Part shown: one piece after another, positions 1 through 9,635 of the stretch
Layout: each line of letters opens with the position of its first letter
Position numbering within the stretch: position 1 is the stretch's first letter
Source of the DNA: Gilvimarinus gilvus
Lineage (GTDB): Bacteria; Pseudomonadota; Gammaproteobacteria; Pseudomonadales; Cellvibrionaceae
Reading direction: 5' to 3'
Length of the DNA: 64,000 nt
NCBI RefSeq assembly: GCF_030518155.1
Contig: NZ_JAULRU010000319.1
Coordinates: forward strand, 1 to 64,000
Program-made: the position numbers and the translations under genes
Notes under the pieces: model-generated
Database searches by the model: none
What the model saw: the letters and a program-made list of their open reading frames with translations, nothing else
Told to the model about the DNA's origin: nothing

Positions 1-241
1 CTTGGCAAGAGGTGCAACACAGCGGATGGACGTTTTGGCCGCGCCCTTCGGGGCTTGCAGAGCTTTCCGATCTCTGTGTTGGCTCCCCTCACCGGGCCAT
101 CGGCACGCCATCGGATCGCCGCCTTGACCTCGAAAAGCTCTGTAAGCCAGAGGCCACTGAAGACTTAATCAGAGGCTCCCTAAAGTTAACTTGCGGTTTA
201 ATCATTGCGGGCCTATCAACATAACGGGAAAGGAAATCAAG
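1..241. other. Leading non-coding stretch with a long inverted repeat
   Basis: I recognise no gene here. Bases 52-68 and 132-148 form an inverted repeat, 15 of 17 positions complementary, around a 63-nt interior. The surrounding sequence is GC-rich and unlike the coding sequence that follows. A 70-codon reading frame (12-224) crosses it but resembles no family I know and overlaps the start of the next gene. It could be the edge of a repeat or the remnant of a mobile element that begins outside the window; this is a weak inference. Confidence 0.35.
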
Positions 242-781
242 ATGTCACTCAGTGCCAACCCACTGCTAATTCGCGATGCTATGACAGCCATCCATAAAAC
301 ACTGCGTACTGAGGTATTTGCGCTGTCCAGTCTGCTGGCGAAATCAACGGATGATGCAGTTACCGTATTAGAGGCTATACAGGACATGCGTCGCCAGATA
401 ATGTCGCAAGCTGAGCAGGAAGCTCAATTGTTAGAGGCAGCGTTGCGAGACTACGACCCGGTACTGGCCAATCAGCGGGAGGATAACCACTTAAAATTCG
501 CAGCAAAGCTTGACCACTTATGTGCCCGAGCTCGCCTGCTGGTTTCCATATATGGCATTAAGCGCCGACACATGCAGGAGGAAATGTACCTTGACTGGAA
601 TCTTTTTGTCAGTGAGTATCTTTTACACTTGGACTTAAAAGAGCGGGAGATGCTCCCGGCGCTGGTAATGAGCCTGGCCCCCATGAACAATCTCGCCAGC
701 TCAATGTATATTGGCAACTCCGCACTGTTAGCGGCCAATACCGCGACCAGCAAGCCGCTGTGTGCGTCAAAGAGCGATTAG
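242..781 (+). CDS. Hemerythrin-like (HHE-type) four-helix protein
   Basis: A 179-residue protein predicted to be all-helical and cytoplasmic, with no signal peptide or membrane segment. His and acidic residues recur with hemerythrin-like spacing: IHKTLRTEV near residue 17, DNHLKFAAKLDHL near 80, RRHMQEEM near 110, and a final HLDLKEREMLPAL that matches the H-x4-E-x2-LP end of HHE-domain proteins. Such proteins bind a di-iron centre and sense or store O2, NO or redox signals. The His set is not complete by eye, so metal binding is uncertain. I chose ATG 242, which has AGGA about 8 bases upstream; an in-frame start at 191 exists but lacks a good ribosome site. The next gene, an ABC exporter, follows after 39 bases and may be co-transcribed. 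Confidence 0.5.
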   Translation: MSLSANPLLIRDAMTAIHKTLRTEVFALSSLLAKSTDDAVTVLEAIQDMRRQIMSQAEQEAQLLEAALRDYDPVLANQREDNHLKFAAKLDHLCARARLLVSIYGIKRRHMQEEMYLDWNLFVSEYLLHLDLKEREMLPALVMSLAPMNNLASSMYIGNSALLAANTATSKPLCASKSD

Positions 782-820
782 ACATCATAAGTAGGCCGTC
801 ACAGCTTAAAAGGACATACC

Positions 821-1759
821 GTGCAACCAATTATTGCCATCGAAAATATTCAAAAAACCTATAAATCTGGATTTAAAGCACTCAACGGGGTTTCTTTAAC
901 CATTCAACCCGGAGAGATTTTTGCACTACTCGGCCCCAATGGTGCGGGCAAAACCACACTTATCGGCACTGTGTGTGGTTTGGTTCGGCCCAGCGGAGGG
1001 CGAATTACGGTGGATGGACTTGATATCCATGATAATTACCGTGAAGTACGCCAGCGCATTGGTCTGGTTCCGCAAGAACTGGCGGTCAGCATGTTTGAGT
1101 CCGTTTGGGATACGGTTAAATTCAGTCGCGGCCTGTTTGGCTGCAAGCCCAACGACGATTACTTGGCAGAATTACTCAAAAATTTATCGCTGTGGGAGAA
1201 AAAGGACACCAATATTATGGCACTGTCCGGGGGCATGAAGCGGCGTGTGCTTATTGCCAAGGCACTCGCTCACGAACCCCGCGTGTTGTTTCTCGACGAG
1301 CCTACCGCCGGCGTCGACGTTGAATTACGCCGGGACATGTGGTCAATGATTCGCAAACTGCGCGAGCAGGGTGTCACCATTATTTTGACCACTCACTACA
1401 TCGAGGAGGCCGAAGATATGGCCGACCGAATTGGCGTAATCAGCAAAGGGGAAATTATTCTGGTAGAACAGAAGCACGATCTAATGCAACAACTCGGCAA
1501 AAAAACCCTTACCGTTCACCTTGCCGAGCCGCTCGACAAAATACCCGAGCTGCTGGCGAACTATGACATTAGCATCAGCGACGACAGCCTATCACTGATT
1601 TATCAATACAGCACGGCAGATCAGCAAGACGGGGTTGCGCCCTTGCTGGAAAAGCTTGCGAGCCTTAATATTGGCTATCAAGACTTGTCCACCAAACAGA
1701 GCTCCCTGGAAGAGATATTTGTATCGCTGGTTGCAGAAAAAGTGGAGGCCGCACAATGA
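821..1759 (+). CDS. ABC transporter ATP-binding protein, YadG-like
   Basis: A 312-residue ATPase that should energise the membrane protein encoded next. All ABC elements are present: Walker [10 protein letters not shown] (about residues 40-48), Q-loop VPQE, signature LSGGMKRRV, Walker [13 protein letters not shown], and H-loop TTHY. The C-terminal 80 residues, ending ELFVSLV-like, match the extension of E. coli YadG and of DrrA/NodI-type exporters. Initiation is at GTG 821 with AAAAGGA just upstream. It overlaps the permease gene by 4 bases (ATGA), so the two are translationally coupled. The exported substrate cannot be read from sequence; drugs, lipids or polysaccharides are all known for this family. 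Confidence 0.9.
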   Translation: MQPIIAIENIQKTYKSGFKALNGVSLTIQPGEIFALLGPNGAGKTTLIGTVCGLVRPSGGRITVDGLDIHDNYREVRQRIGLVPQELAVSMFESVWDTVKFSRGLFGCKPNDDYLAELLKNLSLWEKKDTNIMALSGGMKRRVLIAKALAHEPRVLFLDEPTAGVDVELRRDMWSMIRKLREQGVTIILTTHYIEEAEDMADRIGVISKGEIILVEQKHDLMQQLGKKTLTVHLAEPLDKIPELLANYDISISDDSLSLIYQYSTADQQDGVAPLLEKLASLNIGYQDLSTKQSSLEEIFVSLVAEKVEAAQ

Positions 1760-2517
1760 ACGGATACGGTATCAAAGCCATTTACTTTTTTGAACTGGCC
1801 CGCACCTGGCGAACGCTGATGCAATCTATTGCCTCACCGGTACTGTCTACGTCACTGTATTTTATTGTGTTTGGCTCAGCGATTGGTTCGCGCATTGTGG
1901 AAATAGATGGTATTGGCTACGGCGCCTTTATCATTCCTGGCCTGATTATGCTCACCATTTTAACAGAGAGCACCTCAAACGCCTCGTTTGGCATCTATAT
2001 GCCGAAATTTACCGGCACTATTTACGAAATACTGTCAGCGCCGGTCTCCACCCTGGAAATCGTCATCGGCTATGTAGGTGCGGCAGCGACCAAGTCGATA
2101 ATTCTCGGCATTATTATTTTAGCCACGGCGCGGTTTTTTGTGGACTACTCGATTGAGCACCCATTTTGGATGCTGGGATTTTTAGTACTGACGTCCCTTA
2201 CGTTCAGCCTGCTCGGATTTTTAATAGGTATTTGGGCCAACAGTTTTGAGCAGTTACAAATTATTCCGATGATGGTAATAACGCCGCTGACTTTTTTAGG
2301 TGGCAGTTTCTACTCTATCACCATGCTGCCAGAATTTTGGCAAAAAGTGACATTGCTCAACCCGGTTGTTTATTTGGTGAGCGGATTTCGGTGGAGTTTC
2401 TACGGCAGCGCCGATGTCCACGTCGGAATTAGCCTGGGTATGATCGCAGTATTTATAACGTTATTTGCGGGCATCATTGCCTGGATGTTCAAAACTGGCT
2501 ACAAAATAAAATCGTAA
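1756..2517 (+). CDS. ABC-2 type transporter permease, YadH-like
   Basis: A 253-residue inner-membrane protein with about six hydrophobic segments and the ABC-2 family motif near residue 170-200 ([17 protein letters not shown], followed by [11 protein letters not shown]). This is the usual signature of YadH/DrrB exporters. It starts inside the stop codon of the ATPase gene (ATGA overlap), so the pair forms a half-size export system that would dimerise. Two polar residues, ESTSN, lie in the third hydrophobic stretch. A GC-rich hairpin follows the stop. Confidence 0.88.
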   Translation: MNGYGIKAIYFFELARTWRTLMQSIASPVLSTSLYFIVFGSAIGSRIVEIDGIGYGAFIIPGLIMLTILTESTSNASFGIYMPKFTGTIYEILSAPVSTLEIVIGYVGAAATKSIILGIIILATARFFVDYSIEHPFWMLGFLVLTSLTFSLLGFLIGIWANSFEQLQIIPMMVITPLTFLGGSFYSITMLPEFWQKVTLLNPVVYLVSGFRWSFYGSADVHVGISLGMIAVFITLFAGIIAWMFKTGYKIKS

Positions 2518-2525
2518 ACCTTGTC

Positions 2526-2542
2526 GCCCCGCCAGGCGGGGC
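2526..2542. terminator. GC hairpin between convergent genes
   Basis: Perfect 7-bp stem GCCCCGC/GCGGGGC with a CAG loop, 9 bases after the ABC permease stop and 11 bases before the end of the convergent cheX-like gene. There is no run of T on either side, so it may be a weak or factor-assisted terminator. Confidence 0.45.
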
Positions 2543-2553
2543 CACGTTCCACT

Positions 2554-3003
2554 TTATTGCTCCAGGCAAACCACTACCGCCGCGTTATACGATTTCCAGT
2601 AAATAGGAATAACGTAGGATCTTAAAGCCTGCGGGACGTGCGCCTCGCTAAGCCTACCCCGAGCTACTGTAGGCACTGAAATCATAAAATTCTGGCCAAA
2701 CTCACTTCTGGCGTTACCCGAAATCGTATTGGCGACTTCGCCGATTAGATCTGCGATATTCTCCATCGACGTATCACTTTCGCCCAGAGACAAGAGTAAG
2801 TGCGTCAATAATACCTTAGGTGCGGTAAAATACACGACACCTTTGTAGCTTCCGGATACACCAATAATACCGGTGTAATCAAGTGTGGCCGGCTCGGTAT
2901 TGTTATGTAGGTAAGGGGCGCCTACCTTAATTTTATTGTCGCTGGTATGTTTGAAATAATTCAACACACCGTCAATAAAAACTTCAAGGGCTTTCTCAGA
3001 CAT
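2554..3003 (-). CDS. CheX-like chemotaxis phosphatase
   Basis: A 149-residue cytoplasmic protein of the CheX/CheC/FliY fold. The phosphatase helix motif E-x-x-N is visible in DLIGEVANTISGNAR (Glu about 89, Asn about 92), the pair that positions water for hydrolysis of phospho-CheY in CheX. The second topological repeat lacks a convincing motif, as in CheX. Start: an upstream TTG at 3009 is possible, but ATG 3003 has AGGAG six bases away. It overlaps the end of the response regulator gene by 8 bases, so it probably acts on that protein's phosphoaspartate and switches the signal off. Confidence 0.78.
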   Translation of the reverse strand: MSEKALEVFIDGVLNYFKHTSDNKIKVGAPYLHNNTEPATLDYTGIIGVSGSYKGVVYFTAPKVLLTHLLLSLGESDTSMENIADLIGEVANTISGNARSEFGQNFMISVPTVARGRLSEAHVPQALRSYVIPIYWKSYNAAVVVCLEQ

Positions 3004-3376
3004 TGCCAACTCCTACCATTTCTCTGAGTGCATCGCTCAATTGCAATTCGCTAAAAGGCTTACAAATAAAGCCGCGGGCACCTTTTTCAAGTGCTTCTAT
3101 TCCCGTGGCCTTATCAGATAAGGCAGACACCACCAATACTTTAATATCCGGATTTTTTCCCATCATCGCTTCTATACACGCGATCCCATCCATCCTCGGC
3201 ATGGTGAGATCCATGGTCACAACATCAGGCGTTTTATCTTCAAGTTGCTGCAGAGCCGACTCACCATCGCTTGCTACCGCCACCACGTCAAAAATTGATG
3301 CATCTCTGCTGCGCTCAATCTTGCGGCGAATGATATTGGAATCATCGACAATCATCATCTTAAATAATTGACTCAT
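2996..3376 (-). CDS. CheY-like single-domain response regulator
   Basis: A 126-residue receiver domain without an output domain. The acidic pair D11/D12, phospho-acceptor D56 (TMDLTMPRMDG), the switch Ser84 and Lys106 (CKPF) are all present, so it should be phosphorylatable. AGGAG lies just upstream of ATG 3376. It sits between a CheA-like kinase and a CheX-like phosphatase on the same strand. This order implies a closed kinase-receiver-phosphatase circuit, with output through protein-protein contact and not DNA binding. The partner (flagellar motor, pilus or other machine) is unknown. Confidence 0.9.
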   Translation of the reverse strand: MSQLFKMMIVDDSNIIRRKIERSRDASIFDVVAVASDGESALQQLEDKTPDVVTMDLTMPRMDGIACIEAMMGKNPDIKVLVVSALSDKATGIEALEKGARGFICKPFSELQLSDALREMVGVGNV

Positions 3377-3386
3377 CGCGCTCTCC

Positions 3387-5468
3387 TTAAGCTGCCTCAG
3401 ATTGCTGTGCTTGCAATGGCAGACATATTTTAAACAAACAACCTGACTGTGGTTTTGAATTCACCTTCACACTGCCACCGAGATCAGCAATATCCTTTGC
3501 CACCGAATGCATGCCAACGCCGCGACCGGCATCTTTCGTAACCGCCGATGCCGTCGATATGTCAGCCCTGAAAATCATGGAATACAATTTTTTGTCGCTC
3601 CACCCCATCACCTCAGATTGGCTTGCCACACCGCGGGCAATACACTGTTTGCGTAAACGCTCCACATTGAGACCGTTGCCGTCATCACGAAATACAATTT
3701 CAATTGCACCATCGACTTCACAAGCTCTAATATCCAAACGCGCCACTGGACGCTTACCTTTGCGTTGACGCTCATCGGGTAGCTCGATGCCATGCACCAT
3801 TGAATTACGTAAAAATTGCACGAGCATACTGTCGAGCGTCTCGCGCATTGCGGGGGTCCAAGGAACCTCATTTAACCCCGACACAGTTAAACACGCTTTT
3901 TTGCCCTCTCGTTCGCTCAACGTCTCGACCAATCGATTGAGATGTGCCCAGCTAGAAGCTTTAGCTGTTTTCCCTTTATCCTGCGCGGCGGGTTGGGCCA
4001 GGCGCTCCGCCAAGGCTTTGACCGACTCCAGGTTTTTGTAGAGACTTTCCAGTAGCACCACAACCCCAAATAAATCCTTACCCGACCGCTCGGGTCGAGC
4101 TTTAACCTCGGTTAAGGTGTCTTCCATACTGTGAGCACTATTGGCCAAGTGCTCGAACTCTAATGCCGAGGAATCGCCTTTAAACTTATGAATCAGCGCT
4201 AGAATGTCATCAATTTTTGCCAACTCTATGGAGCTTCCTTTGCGTTGCTCCCTTAGTAATTGATTAACATCATCCAGTGTCGCCCACGATTTATTCAAAT
4301 ATGACTGCAAAGTATCCTGCTCGACATGCAGTATCTTCGACAGTAGCGACATCTGATGATCGCCCTTCTCTTTCTCGCGCTGTAGTTCTCTTTCTAGTTT
4401 AACGCGATCGGTAACATCGTTTACCGTGGACAATACCGCGATTATTTCGCCTTTCTGCGTAACTCGACGGAAGTCAAAACTGAGATAGCGTGAGGAGTAA
4501 GAACCATTTTCGTCACAGATATTAATTTCAATTTCATTAAGTGGATTTAGCTCAGTAATCAAGTTCGCTTTTATATCCGCTCGAAACAGCAGTCCGACAA
4601 AGCGCTCAGCGGTCTTCATATCTTTTTCAAACACCAAACCTGAAAGCAGTTCCGAAAAGGTTAAATCGGCCACTTTTCGCCCATCAAACATGGACTCAAG
4701 CCGAGCAGAGTGTTGCTTACCCACTCGCATATCTTTATCGAGAAGAAACAGGCCTTCATTGACCGTACTGAGAATTTCTTCTGTTTCCCGGCGCGCCTCT
4801 TCCAAAGCTTCATCGTTTCGGCGAAGTTGCTTAAGAAAGTGAAAAAGTATCAACAGAAAGTTAACAATAGCCAGCGATATACCAACTGTCTGAATCAGGC
4901 GCAAGCGCATCGCTTTGGCTGTCGCCACCTGTTCCAGGTCCACAGTTAAATCATTCATAAGCCCGAGCAACGTAAGGTTCATATCTCGCGCCATTGCCAA
5001 TGCGGTGGATAAGTTTAGACTTAATTGCTCACGATTTTCACTGTCGATAACCGACCTCACCTGTTGGCTAAACGGACTCCAAAGCGTTCGCGCCTGCGCG
5101 ATGGCCTTTTTCCCGGCAGGAGACTCAACGGCAGACAAGTTAACCGACTCTCCGTTAGCACCGCTTGCTTGACCGCCCTGCTCGAAGGCCAGCAACGTTG
5201 CATCAAACAGCCCATAGGTCTTTTCCAGCTCTTGTCGCGACTGCTCTGCAGACTGTCCTAAGTCATTCAAGTAGCGAATATCCAGCAAACTTTTGACCAT
5301 ACGTTGGGACAGCATGCGCTGCCTGCCGGCAAGGTTCACACCCACCGCATCACCAGAAATCTGAAAGGAAATATAGAAATTCAACATAAGTACCGAGGCA
5401 TCCAATAACAAAAATAGCGCAATGGATACGACAATAGCCTTATATTTTCCAAATAGTGTTGTAAGCAA
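3387..5468 (-). CDS. CheA-like sensor kinase with PilJ-type periplasmic domain, PAS and Hpt domains
   Basis: A 693-residue inner-membrane kinase. Order of domains: transmembrane helix (about residues 8-27); a periplasmic helical region with the nitrate/PilJ-type motif NLAGRQRMLSQRMVKSLL; second membrane helix (about 193-213); PAS domain (about 230-350); Hpt-like helix with phospho-acceptor His about 427 (IHKFKGDSS); and a CheA-type ATPase with N-box NSMVHG, G1 DDGNGL and G2 GRGVGMHSV. The CheW-binding and P2 domains of true CheA are absent, and there is no classical HisKA dimerisation domain. I prefer the TTG start at 5468, because GGGAGGT lies 5 bases upstream; an ATG at 5504 would add 12 residues without a good ribosome site. 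It is followed after 10 bases by the cheY-like gene, so the three form an operon. Confidence 0.85.
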   Translation of the reverse strand: MLTTLFGKYKAIVVSIALFLLLDASVLMLNFYISFQISGDAVGVNLAGRQRMLSQRMVKSLLDIRYLNDLGQSAEQSRQELEKTYGLFDATLLAFEQGGQASGANGESVNLSAVESPAGKKAIAQARTLWSPFSQQVRSVIDSENREQLSLNLSTALAMARDMNLTLLGLMNDLTVDLEQVATAKAMRLRLIQTVGISLAIVNFLLILFHFLKQLRRNDEALEEARRETEEILSTVNEGLFLLDKDMRVGKQHSARLESMFDGRKVADLTFSELLSGLVFEKDMKTAERFVGLLFRADIKANLITELNPLNEIEINICDENGSYSSRYLSFDFRRVTQKGEIIAVLSTVNDVTDRVKLERELQREKEKGDHQMSLLSKILHVEQDTLQSYLNKSWATLDDVNQLLREQRKGSSIELAKIDDILALIHKFKGDSSALEFEHLANSAHSMEDTLTEVKARPERSGKDLFGVVVLLESLYKNLESVKALAERLAQPAAQDKGKTAKASSWAHLNRLVETLSEREGKKACLTVSGLNEVPWTPAMRETLDSMLVQFLRNSMVHGIELPDERQRKGKRPVARLDIRACEVDGAIEIVFRDDGNGLNVERLRKQCIARGVASQSEVMGWSDKKLYSMIFRADISTASAVTKDAGRGVGMHSVAKDIADLGGSVKVNSKPQSGCLFKICLPLQAQQSEAA

Positions 5469-6061
5469 GGTAACCTCCCATGGCTCCAGGCACGTGTTTT
5501 CCACATTTGCCCAAGCATGGTGCTCATCACAAATGTCGTTTTTTGTTTTGCGCCAAAACCGTGAGTTTTTAAGAAATAATAAATTTGGGCATTTGTACTC
5601 ACGTATTGTTTTGACTTACCCACTATTGCTCCAGAGCAATCCTTGGGCCATTGACGTTTTTATATTCAATATCATGAACTTACAGCGAAGCTGCCATTGA
5701 TGATAAGAAAACCTGAAGATACTGAAAGTGCTTTTTCAGAGCATAAAATTCAAGCGCTCGAACCAAAACAATGCAGCAGCTCCACCGCCAACTGACATTC
5801 ACTGGCCCGCAGAGAATGCAAACACTCAAGGTGCGCTTACCATTGGCGCACCAACAGGGAGATAGAGCCCCTTAGTTTTAGTTCACAATGCGAGCGCTCT
5901 GCACCATTTTTGATACCGAAAGCGAAACCGATTTCATTGGCAGTGAAGGCTGCTTGCATACGTATTCATTGCAATGCATACGTATGCATCCATTTCATTC
6001 AAATCAAAAATAGTAACCTTTTGACCACTCTTAATAATCATAATGTTCAAAGGGGTTAAGC
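5469..6061. other. Intergenic control region between CheA-like kinase and pullulanase genes
   Basis: About 590 bases between divergent genes. The only structure I can support is a pair of related palindromes at 5954-5969 and 5974-5989, described separately. The middle part (5620-5930) shows no convincing reading frame, hairpin or RNA. Promoters for both flanking genes must lie here, but I could not fix -35/-10 pairs with confidence. Confidence 0.5.
5954..5989 (+). promoter_or_regulatory. Tandem LacI-type operator palindromes upstream of pullulanase gene
   Basis: Bases 5974-5989 are a perfect 16-bp palindrome, ATGCATACGTATGCAT. A second, imperfect copy, TTGCATACGTATTCAT, lies at 5954-5969, exactly 20 bp away, so both face the same side of the helix. 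Palindromes with a central CG step are typical LacI-family operators. The position about 75-100 bp before the pullulanase start suggests a maltose/starch-responsive LacI-type regulator. No such regulator gene is next to it; the only LacI-family gene in the window is linked to a different palindrome. Confidence 0.65.
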
Positions 6062-9000
6062 ATGGGATACAAACACCTAGCCGGTGTCATTGCCGCTGCA
6101 CTCATCAGCGCTTGTGGTAGTGACACAAATATTTACGAAAACCACTCTTCGTCATCACTCAATAGCAGCTCAGTCGCCAGCAGCGACTCCAGCTCATCTA
6201 TGTCCTCGAGCTCGGATGTAAGTTTTGAACTGCCTGTTGAACTAACCGATACACAAGCGATTGTTTTTTATCAACGAGAAGACGGCAACTATGACAGCTG
6301 GGGCCTACACCTGTGGAACAACGACAACTGCAGTGGCCATGCCGAATCCGCAGTAACGGGGATTACATGGGACAGCCCCATGCCTGCCTCGGGCGTTGAT
6401 GAGACCTTAGGTGCCTATTTTGTATTGGACTTGGCCAACAGTGCGACGGCCGGCGGTTGTCTTAATTTTATCGTGCATTCAGGTGACGACAAAGCGCTGG
6501 GCGAGGGAGATCTTACGCTCGATCTGTCACGTGGCAATATTGCACTGGCCCAGCATGGCTTAGCCAATATCGAATACCCGCAGGACAGCAGCGGAGAATC
6601 CCCTTTACCCTTTACCCTAACGCAATCGCAAGCCGCTATTTTTTACATGCGACCTGACGCCGATTATGACAACTGGGGACTGCATCTGTGGAATGGCGGC
6701 AACTGCAATGCCTTGGCTGATAACTCCATTAACGGTGTCACCTGGGATGCACCTATGCCCCCCACCGGTATCGACAGCGATCGTGGCGCCTATTTTATTT
6801 TGGACCTAAATGACCCGGGCGGCTGCATTAACTTTATAGTGCACCAAGGGGACACTAAGGCGCTCGGTGACGCCGACCTGGCAATGGATTTAACCGAGGG
6901 CAATATAGCTTTTACTGAGCATGGCGCCAGTGCCATCACTTACCAAGGTGTGTCAGGCCCAGCACAGGTTTCTCTTGCGGGCTTCTCAGCCCATTGGGTA
7001 GACACAAACACACTGCTCTGGAACACCCCGGACAATACGACTGAGGTGAAGCTGTATACCGACAGTACAGGTACCATTGCCGTCAGCGATAACAGCGTCA
7101 TTGGGAATACATCGATTACTCTTGCAACAACTTCTATCAAAGCGCAATCTGTCGAAAAGTTTCCCCACCTTGGCGATTGGCAAGCGTGGCACATTGATAC
7201 CAATACCATTGACGCGAACTCCTGGCTTGCCGGAGAGCTGGTTGCAGCGGCCTACGACAGCGACGGAACACTGCTAAAAGCAACCAGCGTTCAAACTCAG
7301 GGAGCCGTTGATGCCTACTATACCAGTCATAAAAAGCTTGGTGCCTGGGTTGAAAATGGAGTAACACACTTCGCCGTATGGGCACCTACCGCCCACGAAC
7401 TTAGCGTTGAAACTTTTACCGACAGCGACCAAAACGCAATGAACACCTCAGTCGCCATGACACGCGAAGAAGATGGCGTCTGGGTTGCGAGCATTGCCAA
7501 TGATCTGCACGGTCACTACTACCGCTACAATCTCAGCGTATACCACTACCTAAGCGATCAAATCGAATCCGTTAAGGTTACCGACCCCTATTCCTTAAGC
7601 CTTTCGGAAAATAGCGCACTGTCTCAGGTAGTAGACTTAAATCGCGCCGACACCATGCCAGCAGGCTGGCAAGGCCACGCAGTGCCCGCTTTAGACGCAC
7701 CGGAGGACCACATTATTTATGAGGTGCATATCCGGGACTTTTCCGCTCTCGATAGCAGCACTCCGGAGCAATACCGGGGTAAATACTTAGCCTTTACCGA
7801 TAGTGACAGCGCGCCTGTACAACATCTCGCTCACTTGCAGCAAGCCGGGCTTAATACCATCCATTTACTGCCCACATTTGACATTGCCACTATCGACGAG
7901 GCCACTGATGCGCGGGTAGACATCAACGGTACCGTTGGCGAACTGTGCGCGCTCAACACCAATGCTTCGGTGTGCGACAGTGCTGACGCCAATGCCAGCT
8001 TGTTATCGGTGCTGCAAAGCTTCGATACGAGCACCGGTGATGCACAAGCCTTGATGAACGACCTTCGTGCCCACGACTCATTTAACTGGGGTTATGACCC
8101 ATTCCACTACTCCGCGCCCGAGGGCAGTTACGCCACCAACGCTGACGGTTTCACCCGCATAATCGAGTTTCGTTCCATGGTGCAAGCTTTGCACAATATG
8201 GGCCTTCGTGTTGTTATGGATGTCGTTTACAACCACACCAACGCCTCTGGGCTTTGGGACGCTTCTGTGTTGGATAAACTCGTACCTGGCTACTATCACC
8301 GACGCAATGAGTTATCCGGTGCGGTCGAGACCTCTAGCTGCTGCGATAACACCGCCTCAGAACACACGATGATGGAAAAGTTAATGGTGGATTCGCTCGT
8401 AATCTGGGCCGATGCCTACCAAATTGACGGTTTCCGTTTTGATTTAATGGGCCACCATATGCGTCGGAATATATTGGCGGCGTTACAGGCGGTGCAAGCG
8501 ATCGATCCCGACACCTACTTTTATGGTGAAGGCTGGAATTTTGGAGAAGTGGTTGACAACCGTCGCGGCACTAACGCGGTGCAAGTCAATATGGCCGGAA
8601 CCGGCGTTGGCAGTTTCAATGACCGTATTCGCGATGCCGTTCGCGGCGGCGGCCCCTTCGACAGCGGTGATGCTCTGCGTCGCAACCAAGGCTTCGGTAC
8701 GGGGCTTTACCACTACCCCAATGAATTCAATACGGCCTCCGAGAGTGAGCGTAGCGCGCTGATCGATCTCACCGACCGCCTGCGGGTCAATCTCGCAGGC
8801 AGTCTAACCTCCTTTGACCTAACCGATCGTCACGGCAATACGGTTACAGGCGGACAAGTACCCTACTTTGATTTGTTTGCGGGCTACACTCAAGACCCAC
8901 AGGAGTCCATTAACTATATTTCCAAACACGACAACCAAACTCTATGGGATAACCTGCAGTATAAGGCGGCCTCGTCGCTTACCAGCGCCGAGCGTGTGCG

Positions 9001-9628
9001 CATGCAAAACTTCTCGCTGAGCGTGCCTATGCTGGCGCAAGGTATCCCGTTTATTCATATGGGGGTCGACTTGCTGCGCTCAAAATCCATGCAACGCGAC
9101 AGCTACGACTCCGGAGATTGGTTCAATCGGGTGGATTTCACAGCAACCCACAACAACTGGAATGTGGGGCTACCGCGCGAAGACAAAGACGCCAGTAACT
9201 GGGACTTAATCGGCCAGATCATTGCAGACCTTCAGGCCGCGCCCAGTAGCGATGACATCGCTCAGGCCAAAGCACTGTTTGCCGAATGGTTGACGATTCG
9301 CAGCGGCTCGCCTCTGTTTCGCTTAAATGATGCACAAGCGGTCAATAGTCACCTGCGCTTTCACAATACAGGCCCGGATCAGATTCCCGGGCTCATCGTG
9401 ATGACGCTAGAAGATAACACTAATATCGACCCTAACTTTGCGGCGATAACCCTTGTTTTTAACCCCACTGCGGCTGTGATTGAGCTACCTGCTCCTCTGG
9501 CAGGGGACTTTCAGCTGCATCCGGCGCAGTCCAACTCCGTGGATGCAACCACTCGCCAAGCGGCGGTAATGGGCGATCAACTCTCCGTACCGGGCCTCAC
9601 CACAGCGGTATTTGTAGCCTACGACTAG
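6062..9628 (+). CDS. pulA: Pullulanase (GH13), surface lipoprotein
   Basis: A 1188-residue debranching enzyme that hydrolyses alpha-1,6 links in pullulan and starch-derived dextrins. A lipoprotein signal ends in ISAC (Cys18), followed by a Ser-rich linker (about 28-55). Two tandem pullulanase-associated carbohydrate-binding repeats (about 62-165 and 190-290) each carry the pattern YDxWGLHLWN. A CBM48-like domain (about 425-500, GVTHFAVWAPTAHELSV) precedes the catalytic barrel. Catalytic residues are nucleophile D794 (DGFRFD), acid E823 (YGEGWN) and transition-state D957 (SKHDNQ). The C-terminal domain is of the pullulanase type. It is probably anchored at the outer membrane, as type II-secreted PulA of Klebsiella is; a type II secretin gene lies at the other end of the window. 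The upstream tandem palindromes suggest induction by maltodextrin. Confidence 0.95.
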   Translation: MGYKHLAGVIAAALISACGSDTNIYENHSSSSLNSSSVASSDSSSSMSSSSDVSFELPVELTDTQAIVFYQREDGNYDSWGLHLWNNDNCSGHAESAVTGITWDSPMPASGVDETLGAYFVLDLANSATAGGCLNFIVHSGDDKALGEGDLTLDLSRGNIALAQHGLANIEYPQDSSGESPLPFTLTQSQAAIFYMRPDADYDNWGLHLWNGGNCNALADNSINGVTWDAPMPPTGIDSDRGAYFILDLNDPGGCINFIVHQGDTKALGDADLAMDLTEGNIAFTEHGASAITYQGVSGPAQVSLAGFSAHWVDTNTLLWNTPDNTTEVKLYTDSTGTIAVSDNSVIGNTSITLATTSIKAQSVEKFPHLGDWQAWHIDTNTIDANSWLAGELVAAAYDSDGTLLKATSVQTQGAVDAYYTSHKKLGAWVENGVTHFAVWAPTAHELSVETFTDSDQNAMNTSVAMTREEDGVWVASIANDLHGHYYRYNLSVYHYLSDQIESVKVTDPYSLSLSENSALSQVVDLNRADTMPAGWQGHAVPALDAPEDHIIYEVHIRDFSALDSSTPEQYRGKYLAFTDSDSAPVQHLAHLQQAGLNTIHLLPTFDIATIDEATDARVDINGTVGELCALNTNASVCDSADANASLLSVLQSFDTSTGDAQALMNDLRAHDSFNWGYDPFHYSAPEGSYATNADGFTRIIEFRSMVQALHNMGLRVVMDVVYNHTNASGLWDASVLDKLVPGYYHRRNELSGAVETSSCCDNTASEHTMMEKLMVDSLVIWADAYQIDGFRFDLMGHHMRRNILAALQAVQAIDPDTYFYGEGWNFGEVVDNRRGTNAVQVNMAGTGVGSFNDRIRDAVRGGGPFDSGDALRRNQGFGTGLYHYPNEFNTASESERSALIDLTDRLRVNLAGSLTSFDLTDRHGNTVTGGQVPYFDLFAGYTQDPQESINYISKHDNQTLWDNLQYKAASSLTSAERVRMQNFSLSVPMLAQGIPFIHMGVDLLRSKSMQRDSYDSGDWFNRVDFTATHNNWNVGLPREDKDASNWDLIGQIIADLQAAPSSDDIAQAKALFAEWLTIRSGSPLFRLNDAQAVNSHLRFHNTGPDQIPGLIVMTLEDNTNIDPNFAAITLVFNPTAAVIELPAPLAGDFQLHPAQSNSVDATTRQAAVMGDQLSVPGLTTAVFVAYD

Positions 9629-9635
9629 CCAACCC

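Noticed and set aside
12-224. 70-codon frame at the window start
   Set aside because: No ribosome site, no homology I can see, and overlap with the better-supported start region of the hemerythrin-like gene.
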